The translations under genes were made by a program, and so were the position numbers. From Dehalococcoidia bacterium (GTDB lineage: Bacteria; Chloroflexota; Dehalococcoidia; UBA3495; JAAXIE01), in NCBI GenBank assembly GCA_012270525.1, contig JAAXIE010000329.1, positions 1 to 9,374 of the forward strand: a DNA stretch of 9,374 bases, given 5' to 3'. This document shows positions 1 through 6,493 of the stretch, piece by piece. A model generated the notes under the pieces. That model saw only the letters and a program-made list of their open reading frames with translations. It did no database searches and had not been told where the DNA came from. Every line of letters starts with the position of its first letter. Within the stretch, counting starts at the first letter, position 1.

Positions 1-3
1 CAT

Positions 4-165
4 TGACGGCGCCTGGAGACACTGGAGGGGCCGTATCAGCGCCTAGACTCACGGGGCGACTGGTTCCGGGACCCACGTTGAGTACGAGGAGCAGACAGAG
101 GCGTTCTCCGGGGCAGACCGACCCCGACAGCGTGTCGCTCTGCCTGGATATCGGCCATCGCGAGC
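4..165 (+). pseudogene. Relic of an IolE-like sugar phosphate isomerase
   Basis: This is a decayed internal fragment of the same family as the intact isomerase at 6974-7867. Bases 71-106 align without gaps to about 7452-7487 of that gene (31 of 36 identical by eye) and read THVEYEEQTEAF, against THVEYEDQIEAF in the intact protein. A one-base insertion near 107-113 then shifts the frame. Bases 114-158 read QTDPDSVSLCLDIGH, against ETDPDRVSLCLDTGH. Most differences fall at third codon positions, so the source was probably a related paralog that was once under selection. A weaker colinear match (GACTCACGGGG at 46-56 against the DTTHR region near 7384) suggests the relic begins near base 4 with an internal deletion of about 40 bases. 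There is no start, the frame is broken and similarity ends after about 160. Certainty is good for 71-158 and low for the edges. Confidence 0.7.
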
Positions 166-226
166 GCTCTCGGCTTCGACCTGGATGCGCTTCGTGCCTC
201 TTCCTCACGAGCGGGTTTCCGGTCTG

Positions 227-255
227 TTGCTGTCGCCCCCTACACGACCTATAAT
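227..255 (+). promoter_or_regulatory. Sigma70-type promoter for the PLP enzyme gene
   Basis: A perfect -10 hexamer TATAAT lies at 250-255. The -35-like TTGCTG at 227-232 precedes it by a 17-base spacer. Transcription would start near 262, leaving a leader of about 25 bases that holds the ribosome binding site AGGAG at 278-282. The consensus -10 with ideal spacing directly upstream of a clear gene start makes this the best promoter candidate in the window. No operator repeat is evident around it. Confidence 0.6.
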
Positions 256-286
256 CGCCCCATCCGTTGATCCCGGTAGGAGACCC

Positions 287-1459
287 ATGACATCTCGGAC
301 GGGCAACTTGTACAGGCAGCTTGGGGTCAAGCGCGTCATAAACGCTCGGGGAAGCACTACTGTTGTGGGTGGGTCGATGCTCAGCGAGGAGGTGCTGGCT
401 GCCATAGCTGAGGCCAATCGGCATTATGTGGAAATCGAAGAGTTGCTGGCGAAATCGGGACAGGCAACTGCCGAACTCCTCGAGACAGACGCGGCCTTGA
501 TTACGTCGGGTTGCTTCGCCGCCCTGGTGCTGGGCGCCGCCTACATAATGGCGGGCAAGGACCCAGACAAGATATCGCGCCTACCCGATACCACAAATAT
601 GAGGAACGAGTTCCTCTTGCAGAAGAAGACACGCCTCCGCTATGCCCGCTGCATATCTGTCGCCGGCGGGAAGCTCATAGAGGTGGGGGACGAAGAAGGG
701 ACCACGGCGGAGGATCTCGAAGCCGCTATGGGGCCCGATACAGCAGGCATCTTGTACTTCGCGCAAGAAGAAGACGCCGAAGGCGTTCTCACGATACCAG
801 AGATGGTGGACATAGCCAAGAGAAATGACCTCCCGGTGCTGATCGACGCCGCCGCAGAGGTCTACCCTCTTGAGCGGATGACCGGTGTGGTGAAGTCCGG
901 AGCAGATCTGGTGTGCTTCTCAGGCAAGTACCTGGGCTCAGCTCAATCGTCGGGCATCCTATGCGGTCGAAAAGACTTGGTAGAGGCGGCCTCACTCAAC
1001 AACTTCATCGCCTTTGAAGTCGATGGCTCCGAGTCTTTCGGCAACGCTATTGGCAGGGGCTACAAGATAGACCGGCAAGAAATCATTGCCACGGTGGTAG
1101 CGCTGCGCGAGTGGTTGACCACGAACCATGAAGAACGGTTCGCCATCCAAGAGCAGCGCATCCAGACCATTGAGTCGGCGCTGAAGGGTTTGCCGTATGT
1201 GACAACCGAGCACGTTTGGGAAAGGCAGGGGCACTCTATGCACCTCCTGATCACCGTGGACGAAGAGGCGCTGGGCAAGAAGCACGAGTCCATACAGGAG
1301 GCGCTCAGACGCGGAGACCCTTGCATATTGATAGGCATGCAGAACGAGTCGCTGAGGGTCAGGGTACACAACCTGATGGAGGGCGAGGACCAAGTGGTGG
1401 CAGAACGCTTGCGGCAACTCCTCTCCGGCCAGGAACCTCAGTTGCGAGGTGCCCGCTGA
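287..1459 (+). CDS. SelA/DgaE-like PLP-dependent enzyme
   Basis: The product is 390 aa, a fold-type I PLP enzyme of the SelA-like group (COG1921). This group includes selenocysteine synthase and D-glucosaminate-6-phosphate ammonia lyase-type proteins. Family hallmarks are visible: an N-terminal YRQLGVKRVINARGSTT segment, TSGCFAALVLG near residue 75, LIDAAAEV with D187 as the likely pyridine-nitrogen ligand, and DLVCFSGKYLGSAQSSG with K214 as the likely Schiff-base lysine. IGRGYKIDRQEI near 255-266 is also typical of the family. ATG 287 is chosen over the in-frame ATG at 185 because GGTAGGAG sits 4 bases upstream and the family N-terminus begins here. A role in amino-sugar acid catabolism (elimination of ammonia to a 2-keto-3-deoxy acid) is inference. 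A racemase or aldolase activity is equally possible. Nothing suggests selenocysteine synthesis: there is no selB or tRNA-Sec nearby. Confidence 0.86.
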   Translation: MTSRTGNLYRQLGVKRVINARGSTTVVGGSMLSEEVLAAIAEANRHYVEIEELLAKSGQATAELLETDAALITSGCFAALVLGAAYIMAGKDPDKISRLPDTTNMRNEFLLQKKTRLRYARCISVAGGKLIEVGDEEGTTAEDLEAAMGPDTAGILYFAQEEDAEGVLTIPEMVDIAKRNDLPVLIDAAAEVYPLERMTGVVKSGADLVCFSGKYLGSAQSSGILCGRKDLVEAASLNNFIAFEVDGSESFGNAIGRGYKIDRQEIIATVVALREWLTTNHEERFAIQEQRIQTIESALKGLPYVTTEHVWERQGHSMHLLITVDEEALGKKHESIQEALRRGDPCILIGMQNESLRVRVHNLMEGEDQVVAERLRQLLSGQEPQLRGAR

Positions 1460-1527
1460 CGGTGGGATCTGGTAGGGGGCGCGCCGTTGGATGCACCCCG
1501 GGATTTAGTGGGGTGGAGGTGACGTCA

Positions 1528-1632
1528 ATGGATGTAGAAAAGCGATCATGCGGCGAGTTCCGCAGCGACGGTTCGAACGGTGTTTCCATTGATGGCCCGC
1601 ATTTGGAATATGCAGCCGCAGTGTACGTTTGA
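1528..1632 (+). CDS. Possible 34-aa ORF with strong ribosome binding site
   Basis: ATG 1528 is preceded by GGAGGTGA at 1515-1522, a full match to the 16S anti-Shine-Dalgarno core, with an ideal 5-base gap. The ORF runs 34 codons to TGA 1630 and begins MDVEKRSCGEFRSDG. I do not recognise the peptide and see no signal peptide or membrane segment. It lies 68 bases after the PLP gene. It may be a genuine small protein, or the surviving 5' end of a gene whose remainder was lost, in keeping with the decayed tRNA-like sequence downstream. The strong binding site is the only firm evidence. Confidence 0.3.
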   Translation: MDVEKRSCGEFRSDGSNGVSIDGPHLEYAAAVYV

Positions 1633-1742
1633 GCTCCGACTGCACCTCTCCTGAACTGGAACTTGCGTCTCACCAACGGGGGAACTTAGCGGAATCCACA
1701 GCCCTCTGAGCGTCGGTGAGTGAGTGTCGCTTCTCCACGCGC

Positions 1743-1815
1743 TACTCACTAGCTCGGAGGTAGACCGGTCGGCTGTCGAAAACGAGTCCTGGGTTCAATC
1801 CTACCTGCGGAGCCA
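1743..1815 (+). pseudogene. Decayed tRNA-like element
   Basis: The segment follows tRNA geometry over 73 bases. TAGCTC at 1750-1755 and GGTAGA at 1759-1764 form a D-arm-like block (3 of 4 pairs). A loop CTGTCGA at 1773-1779 lies where the anticodon loop should be. The T-arm-like CTGGG/TTCAAT/CCTAC at 1789-1804 has 4 of 5 pairs but a 6-base loop. The 3' end CTGCGGA-G-CCA at 1805-1815 includes an encoded CCA. Only about 4 of 7 acceptor pairs form, and the anticodon stem does not pair in register, so a working tRNA is unlikely. The anticodon position reads GTC (Asp), though a decayed Asn (GTT) tRNA is also possible given the overall look. It may be an old integration scar, but no integrase is visible. 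Confidence 0.5.
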
Positions 1816-1836
1816 GTCCAGTAAGGGAAGTCGTCC

Positions 1837-1854
1837 AAGGAGGAAAGGTCTATC
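1837..1854 (+). promoter_or_regulatory. Shine-Dalgarno pointing at an ATC codon
   Basis: AAGGAGG at 1837-1843 is the strongest ribosome binding site in the area. Eight bases later, in frame with the Ldh coding sequence, comes ATC (1852-1854) followed by codons for S-E-R-L-S. No ATG, GTG or TTG lies in frame at the right distance. The first conventional in-frame start, GTG 1921, has no binding site of its own. The arrangement looks like an ATG start that has become ATC, either in nature or through a base-calling error. Confidence 0.55.
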
Positions 1855-2940
1855 TCTGAACGGCTATCTGTCCCCTCCAAAGACAGAGTCCGCGTAACGG
1901 AAGAGTCTCTCCGCCAGACGGTGGCCGCCTGGTTCGAGAAGATGGGAGAGTCCGCTGAGGACGCCTGGCAAGGAGCGGACGTCCTCGTGGCGGCCGACCT
2001 GCGCGGCGCGGAATTCCAGGGCGTCTCGACCCACGTCCAAGGGTATACGCGGGCCTACAGGACGGGCAGGTTCAAGCCGATGGCCCAATGGCGGGTAGTG
2101 CATGAGACCGCGGCCATGGCGACCATAGACGCTGATAGGGGCCTGGAGGTAATCCAGGGCGCCAAGCACATGGAAATGGCCATAGAGAAGGCGAGGAACG
2201 TAGGTGTCGGGGTGGTGACGGTACTCAATGGCGGCGATTCAGGGGGCATAGGCTACTACCCAACGCTGGCCGTGCAGCAGGATATGATTGGGATGTTCAC
2301 GACAGGCCACCCTCCTCGTGTCTTGCCGGCGTACGGGGCCGAGTACAGGCTGGGCACGAACCCCATAGCCGTAGCCGCCCCGACTCGAAACGAGCCTCCC
2401 TTCCTGTTCGACGTCGCCACGTCTGCCACAGCGGCGGGCATGGTGCGCCTGGCAACTCGATACAACCTTCCGATACGCCCCGGATGGGTTGCGGACGTCG
2501 ACGGCGCACCAATCATGCAGGAAACGCAGGCCCCGAAAGAAAGTGACTACCGCCTACTCCCGTTTGGAGGAACCCTGGAGGGAGGCACTCACAAGGGGTA
2601 TGGTTTTGGCCTGGTAGCCGAGATCCTGTCGACGATGCTCTCGGGAGCGCTTCCAGCCATGGTGACCGGAGGCGACGGGTTTAACCACTACATGGCCGCG
2701 TACGACATCGCGTCCTTCACAAACGTGGAAACTTTCAAAGACAACATGGACACGATGCTCCGGACCCTGAGAGAGACGAAGCCCGCTCCCGGCCACGAGC
2801 GAGTCGCTTACCCGGGTCTTGGCGCCTACGAAGCGGAGCAGGATCGGCGGGCCAACGGGATTCCCCTACACAAGGGGGTATTCCAGGGGCTCCAAGACCT
2901 CTGTAAGGAGTTGTCTATCCCTGCACTCAAGACCCTGTGA
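1852..2940 (+). CDS. Ldh-family (malate/L-lactate dehydrogenase-like) oxidoreductase
   Basis: This is a member of the NAD(P)-dependent Ldh_2 family (PF02615: malate, L-sulfolactate, ureidoglycolate and 2,3-diketogulonate dehydrogenases), which interconvert 2-hydroxy and 2-oxo acids. Counting from ATC 1852 (362 aa), visible landmarks are RVTEESLRQTV near 14-24, ADVLVAADLRG near 42-52, the GVSTH motif with H61, the nucleotide-binding LGTNPIA near 167-173, the DVATS motif, GWVADVDG, and KGYGFGLVAEIL. Length is normal for the family only if the N-terminus upstream of GTG 1921 is included, because residues 14-24 match the family's usual start. The usual N-H-F-G block reads GGDSGG here, so that histidine seems to be replaced by Asp. 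The M24 gene follows after 56 bases and is probably co-transcribed. The substrate is not predictable. If ATC is not used, translation would begin at GTG 1921 and lose 23 residues. Confidence 0.85.
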   Translation: MSERLSVPSKDRVRVTEESLRQTVAAWFEKMGESAEDAWQGADVLVAADLRGAEFQGVSTHVQGYTRAYRTGRFKPMAQWRVVHETAAMATIDADRGLEVIQGAKHMEMAIEKARNVGVGVVTVLNGGDSGGIGYYPTLAVQQDMIGMFTTGHPPRVLPAYGAEYRLGTNPIAVAAPTRNEPPFLFDVATSATAAGMVRLATRYNLPIRPGWVADVDGAPIMQETQAPKESDYRLLPFGGTLEGGTHKGYGFGLVAEILSTMLSGALPAMVTGGDGFNHYMAAYDIASFTNVETFKDNMDTMLRTLRETKPAPGHERVAYPGLGAYEAEQDRRANGIPLHKGVFQGLQDLCKELSIPALKTL

Positions 2941-2996
2941 GGTGCGGTGAGGCCCGTCTCCAGCACGTCATCTGAGCCAAAGGAGTTGTTTCACCC

Positions 2997-4169
2997 ATGA
3001 GGATGCGGATTCCAGAGTACCAGTTCTTCTCCAATGACGAGTACAAGCAGCGGATGGAGGCCCTGCGCTCCCGCATGGAGCAGAATGGCGTTGACTGCAT
3101 GCTGGTGACAACGCCAGAGAACCTCTACTACCTTACCGGCTACCAGACACCGGGCTACTACTGGTGGCAGACCTTCATCGTTCCGACAGAGGACAGCAAC
3201 GAGCCCGTGTTCATAGCACGGCAAATAGAGTCCTCAAACATTGAGCCTCGGACCTGGGTTGAGGATAGCAGGCCGTACCAGGACTATGACGACTGGATGG
3301 CCCACACTAGAGACGTGCTGGTGAGCATGGGCCTGGACAAGAAGCGCATCGGTCTTGAGGACGACTCCTATTTCTTGACCCACAGGGATGCCAAGCGTCT
3401 GATGGCGATGCTGCCGGACGCGACTTTCGTGGATTCTTCGGGGCTTGTGGAGCAGGGTCGGTTGATCAAGTCGACGCAGGAGATAGAGTATATCCGCCAG
3501 GCGTCGCGGACGGCTGAGGCGGGTCTTGAAGCCGGTATCGAGGCTGTGCGGGTAGGGGCGACGGAGAATGACGTGGCGGCGGCTGTGCACGCGGCCCAGA
3601 TTCTGGCGGGGAGTGAGTACACCGGCCTGCCAATCTTTGTGAACAACGGGTCACGTTCACGGATGACCCACGCCACCTGGTACCGAGAGCAGTTGGAGCC
3701 CGGGCAGACAGTTTTTTTCGAGATCCCGGGCTGTTTTCACAGGTACCATGCCGCGATTGTCCGGCCGGTGTTCTTGGGCGATCCCCCTCCACAGATGCTG
3801 AAGACTGCTGAGACGGTCATTGAAGCGCTCAAGACCGCCAAGTCCCACATTAGACCTGGGGTGAAGGCGGGAGATGTCTACGAGGCGGTCCAGAGGACAC
3901 TGTTCGAAGGTCTAGGTGTTCGTAAAGAGAACAGAACCGGCTACTCCATGGGTATAGCCTTTCCTCCGGATTGGGGTGAGGGGCATATCCTCAGCTTCCA
4001 TAAGGGGGAGCAGAGACCCTTGCAGGCCGGTATGACCTTCCATCTGGTTAACGGGGTGCGAGTCCCAGGTCTGGGGCACAAAGTGAGCTGCACCGACACG
4101 ATCCTGGTGACGGAGGACGGCTGCGAAACGCTAACCGACCGCCTCGAGCGGAAGCTGTATGCGAGGTAG
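2997..4169 (+). CDS. Creatinase/ectoine-hydrolase-like M24 protein
   Basis: The product is 390 aa with two domains. A Creatinase_N-like domain occupies about 1-155 (ENLYYLTGYQTPGYYWW at 41-57), and an M24 pita-bread domain about 160-380. It most resembles the non-peptidase M24 branch that includes creatinase and ectoine hydrolase DoeA, judging from FEIPGCFHRYHAA (241-253), TGYSMGIAFPPDWGEGH (314-330) and AGMTFHLVNG (344-353). At the five usual metal sites I read E242, A253, Y316, H349 and T366 in place of D, D, H, E and E, so metal-dependent peptidase activity is unlikely. C-N bond hydrolysis of a small guanidino or amidine-like compound is the family-based guess. AAAGGAG at 2979-2985 lies 11 bases before ATG 2997; an ATG two codons on (3003) is too far. 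The gene probably shares a transcript with the Ldh gene. Confidence 0.85.
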   Translation: MRMRIPEYQFFSNDEYKQRMEALRSRMEQNGVDCMLVTTPENLYYLTGYQTPGYYWWQTFIVPTEDSNEPVFIARQIESSNIEPRTWVEDSRPYQDYDDWMAHTRDVLVSMGLDKKRIGLEDDSYFLTHRDAKRLMAMLPDATFVDSSGLVEQGRLIKSTQEIEYIRQASRTAEAGLEAGIEAVRVGATENDVAAAVHAAQILAGSEYTGLPIFVNNGSRSRMTHATWYREQLEPGQTVFFEIPGCFHRYHAAIVRPVFLGDPPPQMLKTAETVIEALKTAKSHIRPGVKAGDVYEAVQRTLFEGLGVRKENRTGYSMGIAFPPDWGEGHILSFHKGEQRPLQAGMTFHLVNGVRVPGLGHKVSCTDTILVTEDGCETLTDRLERKLYAR

Positions 4170-4232
4170 TCTCGAACTGGCCCCCGGCAACCTGACTGTG
4201 GAACAGCGACGGGACAGGCCTGATCAGCAGGT

Positions 4233-5009
4233 CTAAGTCGAGCTGACGGGCGGTAATGAGGGCGTCGTAGCCATCAACTGCCCCAAGCCGGACTGTCGTG
4301 TCAACCGGTTTGCGAGGCGCAGCGCTTCCCACATCGTGACCTGGTTCGCCGTCAGGACTGGCTTGCCTGCCTCGGAATCAAGCTCGGCGAGATACGGCAC
4401 GGTGTGCAAAGCCGTATCGGGTACCAGGACCGCATCTACGTCGGGATGGGTATGATCGCGAACAAAGCCCAGCAGCCTCTCACGGTCCATTTCGCTCGCC
4501 TCTATCCCCGTCCAGATGGCCATCGAGTCCAGGTGCAACACATCCACGCCACCATCGTTAAGGAACGTCCGAAAGGCATTCGCGAGCTCTTCTGGGTAGG
4601 TTGCGGCTATGGCAACACGGCTAATGTCGAGAGCGCGCAGCGCGCTCAGAAACGCCAGGGAGGTGCTGGACGAAGGGACGCCCAGGACATCGGCGATCTT
4701 CTGTGCCTGCCGACGAGCGCCTTCCAGACCATAGGTGAAGCTTCCACTTGTGCACGCCCAGATGCAGGAGTCAACTTTGGAGGCCTTCAGCTGCTCGGCG
4801 CCTGGGAGAAGGTTCTCAGGAAGTCCAGAACGTTTGACGGACTCTATCGTGTGCACACCCCAGCCTCCGGGATTGGTGTGCACCATGTGGAGGTCAACGG
4901 GCGGCACAAAGGCGTCCGCCAGTCGTGGGTAATCGTCGTGGAGCCACTCGTCCTTGGCTCCGTACCCCGGGTACAGGATCCCGATTCTCGCACGTCCTTC
5001 AGCACTCAT
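4233..5009 (-). CDS. Asp/Glu racemase superfamily (maleate isomerase-like)
   Basis: The product is 258 aa, in the Asp/Glu/hydantoin racemase superfamily, closest in look to maleate isomerase and arylmalonate decarboxylase relatives. The N-terminus ARIGILYPGYGAKDE, the WACTSGSF block with the likely nucleophile C86, TSLAFLSALRALDISRVAIA near 116-135, and KPVLTANQVTMWEAL near 216-230 are all characteristic. The second catalytic cysteine expected in the DAVLVPDTALHT segment is Asp198 here. A two-base racemisation or Cys-dependent isomerisation is therefore doubtful, and a single-cysteine decarboxylase- or lyase-like reaction is possible. GGGAGGG (complement of 5016-5022) lies 6 bases before the start. 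The gene is convergent with the M24 gene (63-base gap), and its 5' end lies 196 bases downstream of the aldolase stop on the same strand. The substrate is unknown. Confidence 0.82.
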   Translation of the reverse strand: MSAEGRARIGILYPGYGAKDEWLHDDYPRLADAFVPPVDLHMVHTNPGGWGVHTIESVKRSGLPENLLPGAEQLKASKVDSCIWACTSGSFTYGLEGARRQAQKIADVLGVPSSSTSLAFLSALRALDISRVAIAATYPEELANAFRTFLNDGGVDVLHLDSMAIWTGIEASEMDRERLLGFVRDHTHPDVDAVLVPDTALHTVPYLAELDSEAGKPVLTANQVTMWEALRLANRLTRQSGLGQLMATTPSLPPVSST

Positions 5010-5205
5010 GAAGGACCCTCCCGGCTTGGGTTCTCGCCATCACTTCTGTCAACCCTGGATGAGACCGCTGTCGGTTCCTCCCGTTTGATTTGGCGGAGAA
5101 ACCGTCTTGTTCGCTCGTGGCGTATATGAAGCTGCATTTTGACCTAAAGTGAAACAGTAACGGAGACGCTGGCTTGAGGACAGGTTGAGGGTAGAATGCG
5201 GACGG
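5010..5205 (-). promoter_or_regulatory. Leader of the racemase-family gene, possible weak promoter
   Basis: This 196-base gap separates the aldolase stop from the racemase-family start on the minus strand. The only AT-rich block is 5121-5160. Read on the minus strand it offers a TATACG/CATATA -10-like element (complement of about 5121-5128), but no clear -35 at proper spacing. The two minus-strand genes could share a transcript or be separately driven. No terminator hairpin is visible. Confidence 0.25.
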
Positions 5206-6036
5206 TCAACTCAGGTCCAGGTCCTCCGCCATCCGGCTGTACCACTGCCCCAGTATGGTGATCTCGTTGGCGAGGTAATAGGCCAAGACACCGCGTGCTG
5301 CCCCATCTTTCACAGCCTGAGAGGGCGTTTTGCCACCCGCAGCCTGGAACTGGGAAAGAACCCCCGAGCCAAACTTGCCGTGCTCCTTACACTTGGCGTA
5401 GACGAGGTCGCGCGCTTCTGTGACTTTGGGATGGTTGATGTTGCCACGGGCCTCAGGTATCCCAAGGTTCCTCGAGATGCTATGGGACAGGTCAAAGGAA
5501 CCCACAAACAGTGAGTCGATAGGCGTTGAGAGAATGGCATCGAGGTTCGCGAGGGCCTCCTCGTCCTCGATCTTGCCAATTATTGCCATCTCATGGTTCA
5601 ACGTGTCGGCCTTTTCGCCCCAGTTCGCCCCGTCAATGGGGTAGCCCATCTGGCGCACCATGTAAGCGGCGCCACGCCGCCCGGCAGGCGGATACTTGGC
5701 GGCTTCTACCGCCCGAATGGCGTCCTGCTCCGTTATGGTGTGCCCCACGATGAACCCCATGACGCCCACCTCTGTCAGCTTGGTGATCTGCAGGGGATCA
5801 GGCTCCGCTATGCTGGCGATCGGCGTAAGGCCGCCCAGCTCAGCCGCCCGACACAGGTGTTCCACCGTCTCGTAAGAGGCATATGCCGTATGCTCCACGT
5901 CCATGTTCACCCAGTGGAAGGGGTAGTTGCCCATGAGCTCAACGAGGGCGGGACTCCCTGACCAGGTGCTGGCTCCAAACGCCGGCTGCCCAGCCCTTAC
6001 CCGTTGCAGCAGCCGGTTCTCTCTCATGCCTTTCAT
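5206..6036 (-). CDS. HpcH/HpaI-family aldolase
   Basis: The product is 276 aa, of the class II pyruvate aldolase family (HpcH/HpaI, PF03328), whose members cleave 2-keto-3-deoxy or 4-hydroxy-2-oxo acids to pyruvate plus an aldehyde. Visible motifs are WVNMDVEHT with the catalytic H49, AKYPPAGRRGAAY (113-125), GKIEDEE with metal ligand E157, and FVGSFDLSHS with metal ligand D182. The active-site Arg of HpaI (VVRP) aligns with S75 in TPIASIAEPDP, so canonical retro-aldol activity may be altered. The reading frame stays open upstream to 6360, but the family N-terminus begins at MKGMRENRLL and AAGGAGG (complement of 6041-6047) sits 4 bases before the start at 6036. ATG 6027 is an alternative. A role splitting a keto-deoxy acid would fit the neighbouring PLP enzyme, as inference. 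Confidence 0.87.
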   Translation of the reverse strand: MKGMRENRLLQRVRAGQPAFGASTWSGSPALVELMGNYPFHWVNMDVEHTAYASYETVEHLCRAAELGGLTPIASIAEPDPLQITKLTEVGVMGFIVGHTITEQDAIRAVEAAKYPPAGRRGAAYMVRQMGYPIDGANWGEKADTLNHEMAIIGKIEDEEALANLDAILSTPIDSLFVGSFDLSHSISRNLGIPEARGNINHPKVTEARDLVYAKCKEHGKFGSGVLSQFQAAGGKTPSQAVKDGAARGVLAYYLANEITILGQWYSRMAEDLDLS

Positions 6037-6346
6037 GTCCCCTCCTTGGCCCGGAGTCTCGCCTGATTTGCCCTCTATCCAGGTGACCGATGCTGTACCG
6101 CTGGAGATTCCTTCGAACGCAACTTTCTCCCGATACTTTGCAAGAAATCCAAGCCTCGCGAACCGGCCATGGGGAACGCCGCCTCTATAGGGGCTCCGCT
6201 TGGGTCCGGGCCGCACGTCGGCAATACAGAAAATGAAGGTAGTGCCGGGCTTGCACTTTGTCAAGCAGTGATCGCCTTTGTAACTGTTCAACCGGCGGCT
6301 CACCCGGTCCACCTGGCGGACGTGGCCCCACCGGAAGCTGCGCAGG
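6037..6346. other. Gap upstream of the aldolase gene
   Basis: Beyond the aldolase ribosome binding site I recognise nothing here. The minus-strand frame is open and continuous with the aldolase, but its translation has no family resemblance and an ordinary start lies at 6036. No convincing promoter hexamers are visible. This could be the aldolase leader plus further decayed sequence from the LLM relic upstream. Confidence 0.4.
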
Positions 6347-6493
6347 AATCGCTTCGACATGGCCGTCCCCGAGATGACAGCCCCGCCGCGCCGACCTCAC
6401 AGACAGACGGGTTGCTCCAATGTCACGCCATGCGACCACATCCGTGGCCCAGTCCTCGGCAGACCTGCCGCTGTGTCTGATCAGGCCGTCTCG
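6300..6493 (-). pseudogene. Relic of an LLM-class flavin/F420 oxidoreductase
   Basis: The minus strand from 6493 reads RDGLIRHSGRSAEDWATDVV and then AWRDIGATRLSV, matching the C-terminal pattern of luciferase-like (LLM class) F420/FMN oxidoreductases (GR-ADDW-AWR-LGATHLSVNTMGAGL). After that the match changes frame repeatedly. AAGLSS appears in a second frame, GDGHVEAI returns in the first (ending at 6347), and LRSFRW continues in the frame that later runs into the aldolase. No start codon or N-terminal domain is present. Several small indels within about 180 bases indicate a genuinely decayed gene rather than one sequencing error. The family assignment is from memory of the pattern, so moderate confidence. 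Confidence 0.5.

Larger units (their letters stand above)
1460..1851. other. Gap between PLP and Ldh genes
   Basis: Apart from the 34-codon ORF and the tRNA-like element, this stretch holds no recognisable gene, no hairpin followed by a T run, and no convincing -35/-10 pair. The sequence from 1633 to 1742 is featureless to me. The gap separates the PLP gene from the Ldh gene, so these two are unlikely to be tightly co-transcribed. Confidence 0.5.

Noticed and set aside
163..270. Plus-strand frame reading SALGFDLDALRASSSRAGF and ending at TGA 268
   Set aside because: It has a protein-like look but no start or family match, and it overlaps the predicted promoter; probably chance.
287..1459. 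Naming the PLP enzyme as selenocysteine synthase (selA)
   Set aside because: It belongs to the broad SelA-like family but is shorter than true SelA (about 460 aa) and has no selenium-related neighbours.
4219..4231. Small palindrome around CTGATCAG in the gap between convergent genes
   Set aside because: The stem is too short and has no T run, so it cannot be supported as a terminator.
4048..4332. Minus-strand 94-codon ORF overlapping the M24 gene end
   Set aside because: It is antisense to the M24 gene and out of frame with the racemase-family gene, with no family features.
6037..6360. Upstream 108-codon extension of the aldolase reading frame on the minus strand
   Set aside because: Its translation has no aldolase resemblance, the family N-terminus and a good ribosome binding site mark 6036, and part of it overlaps the LLM relic.
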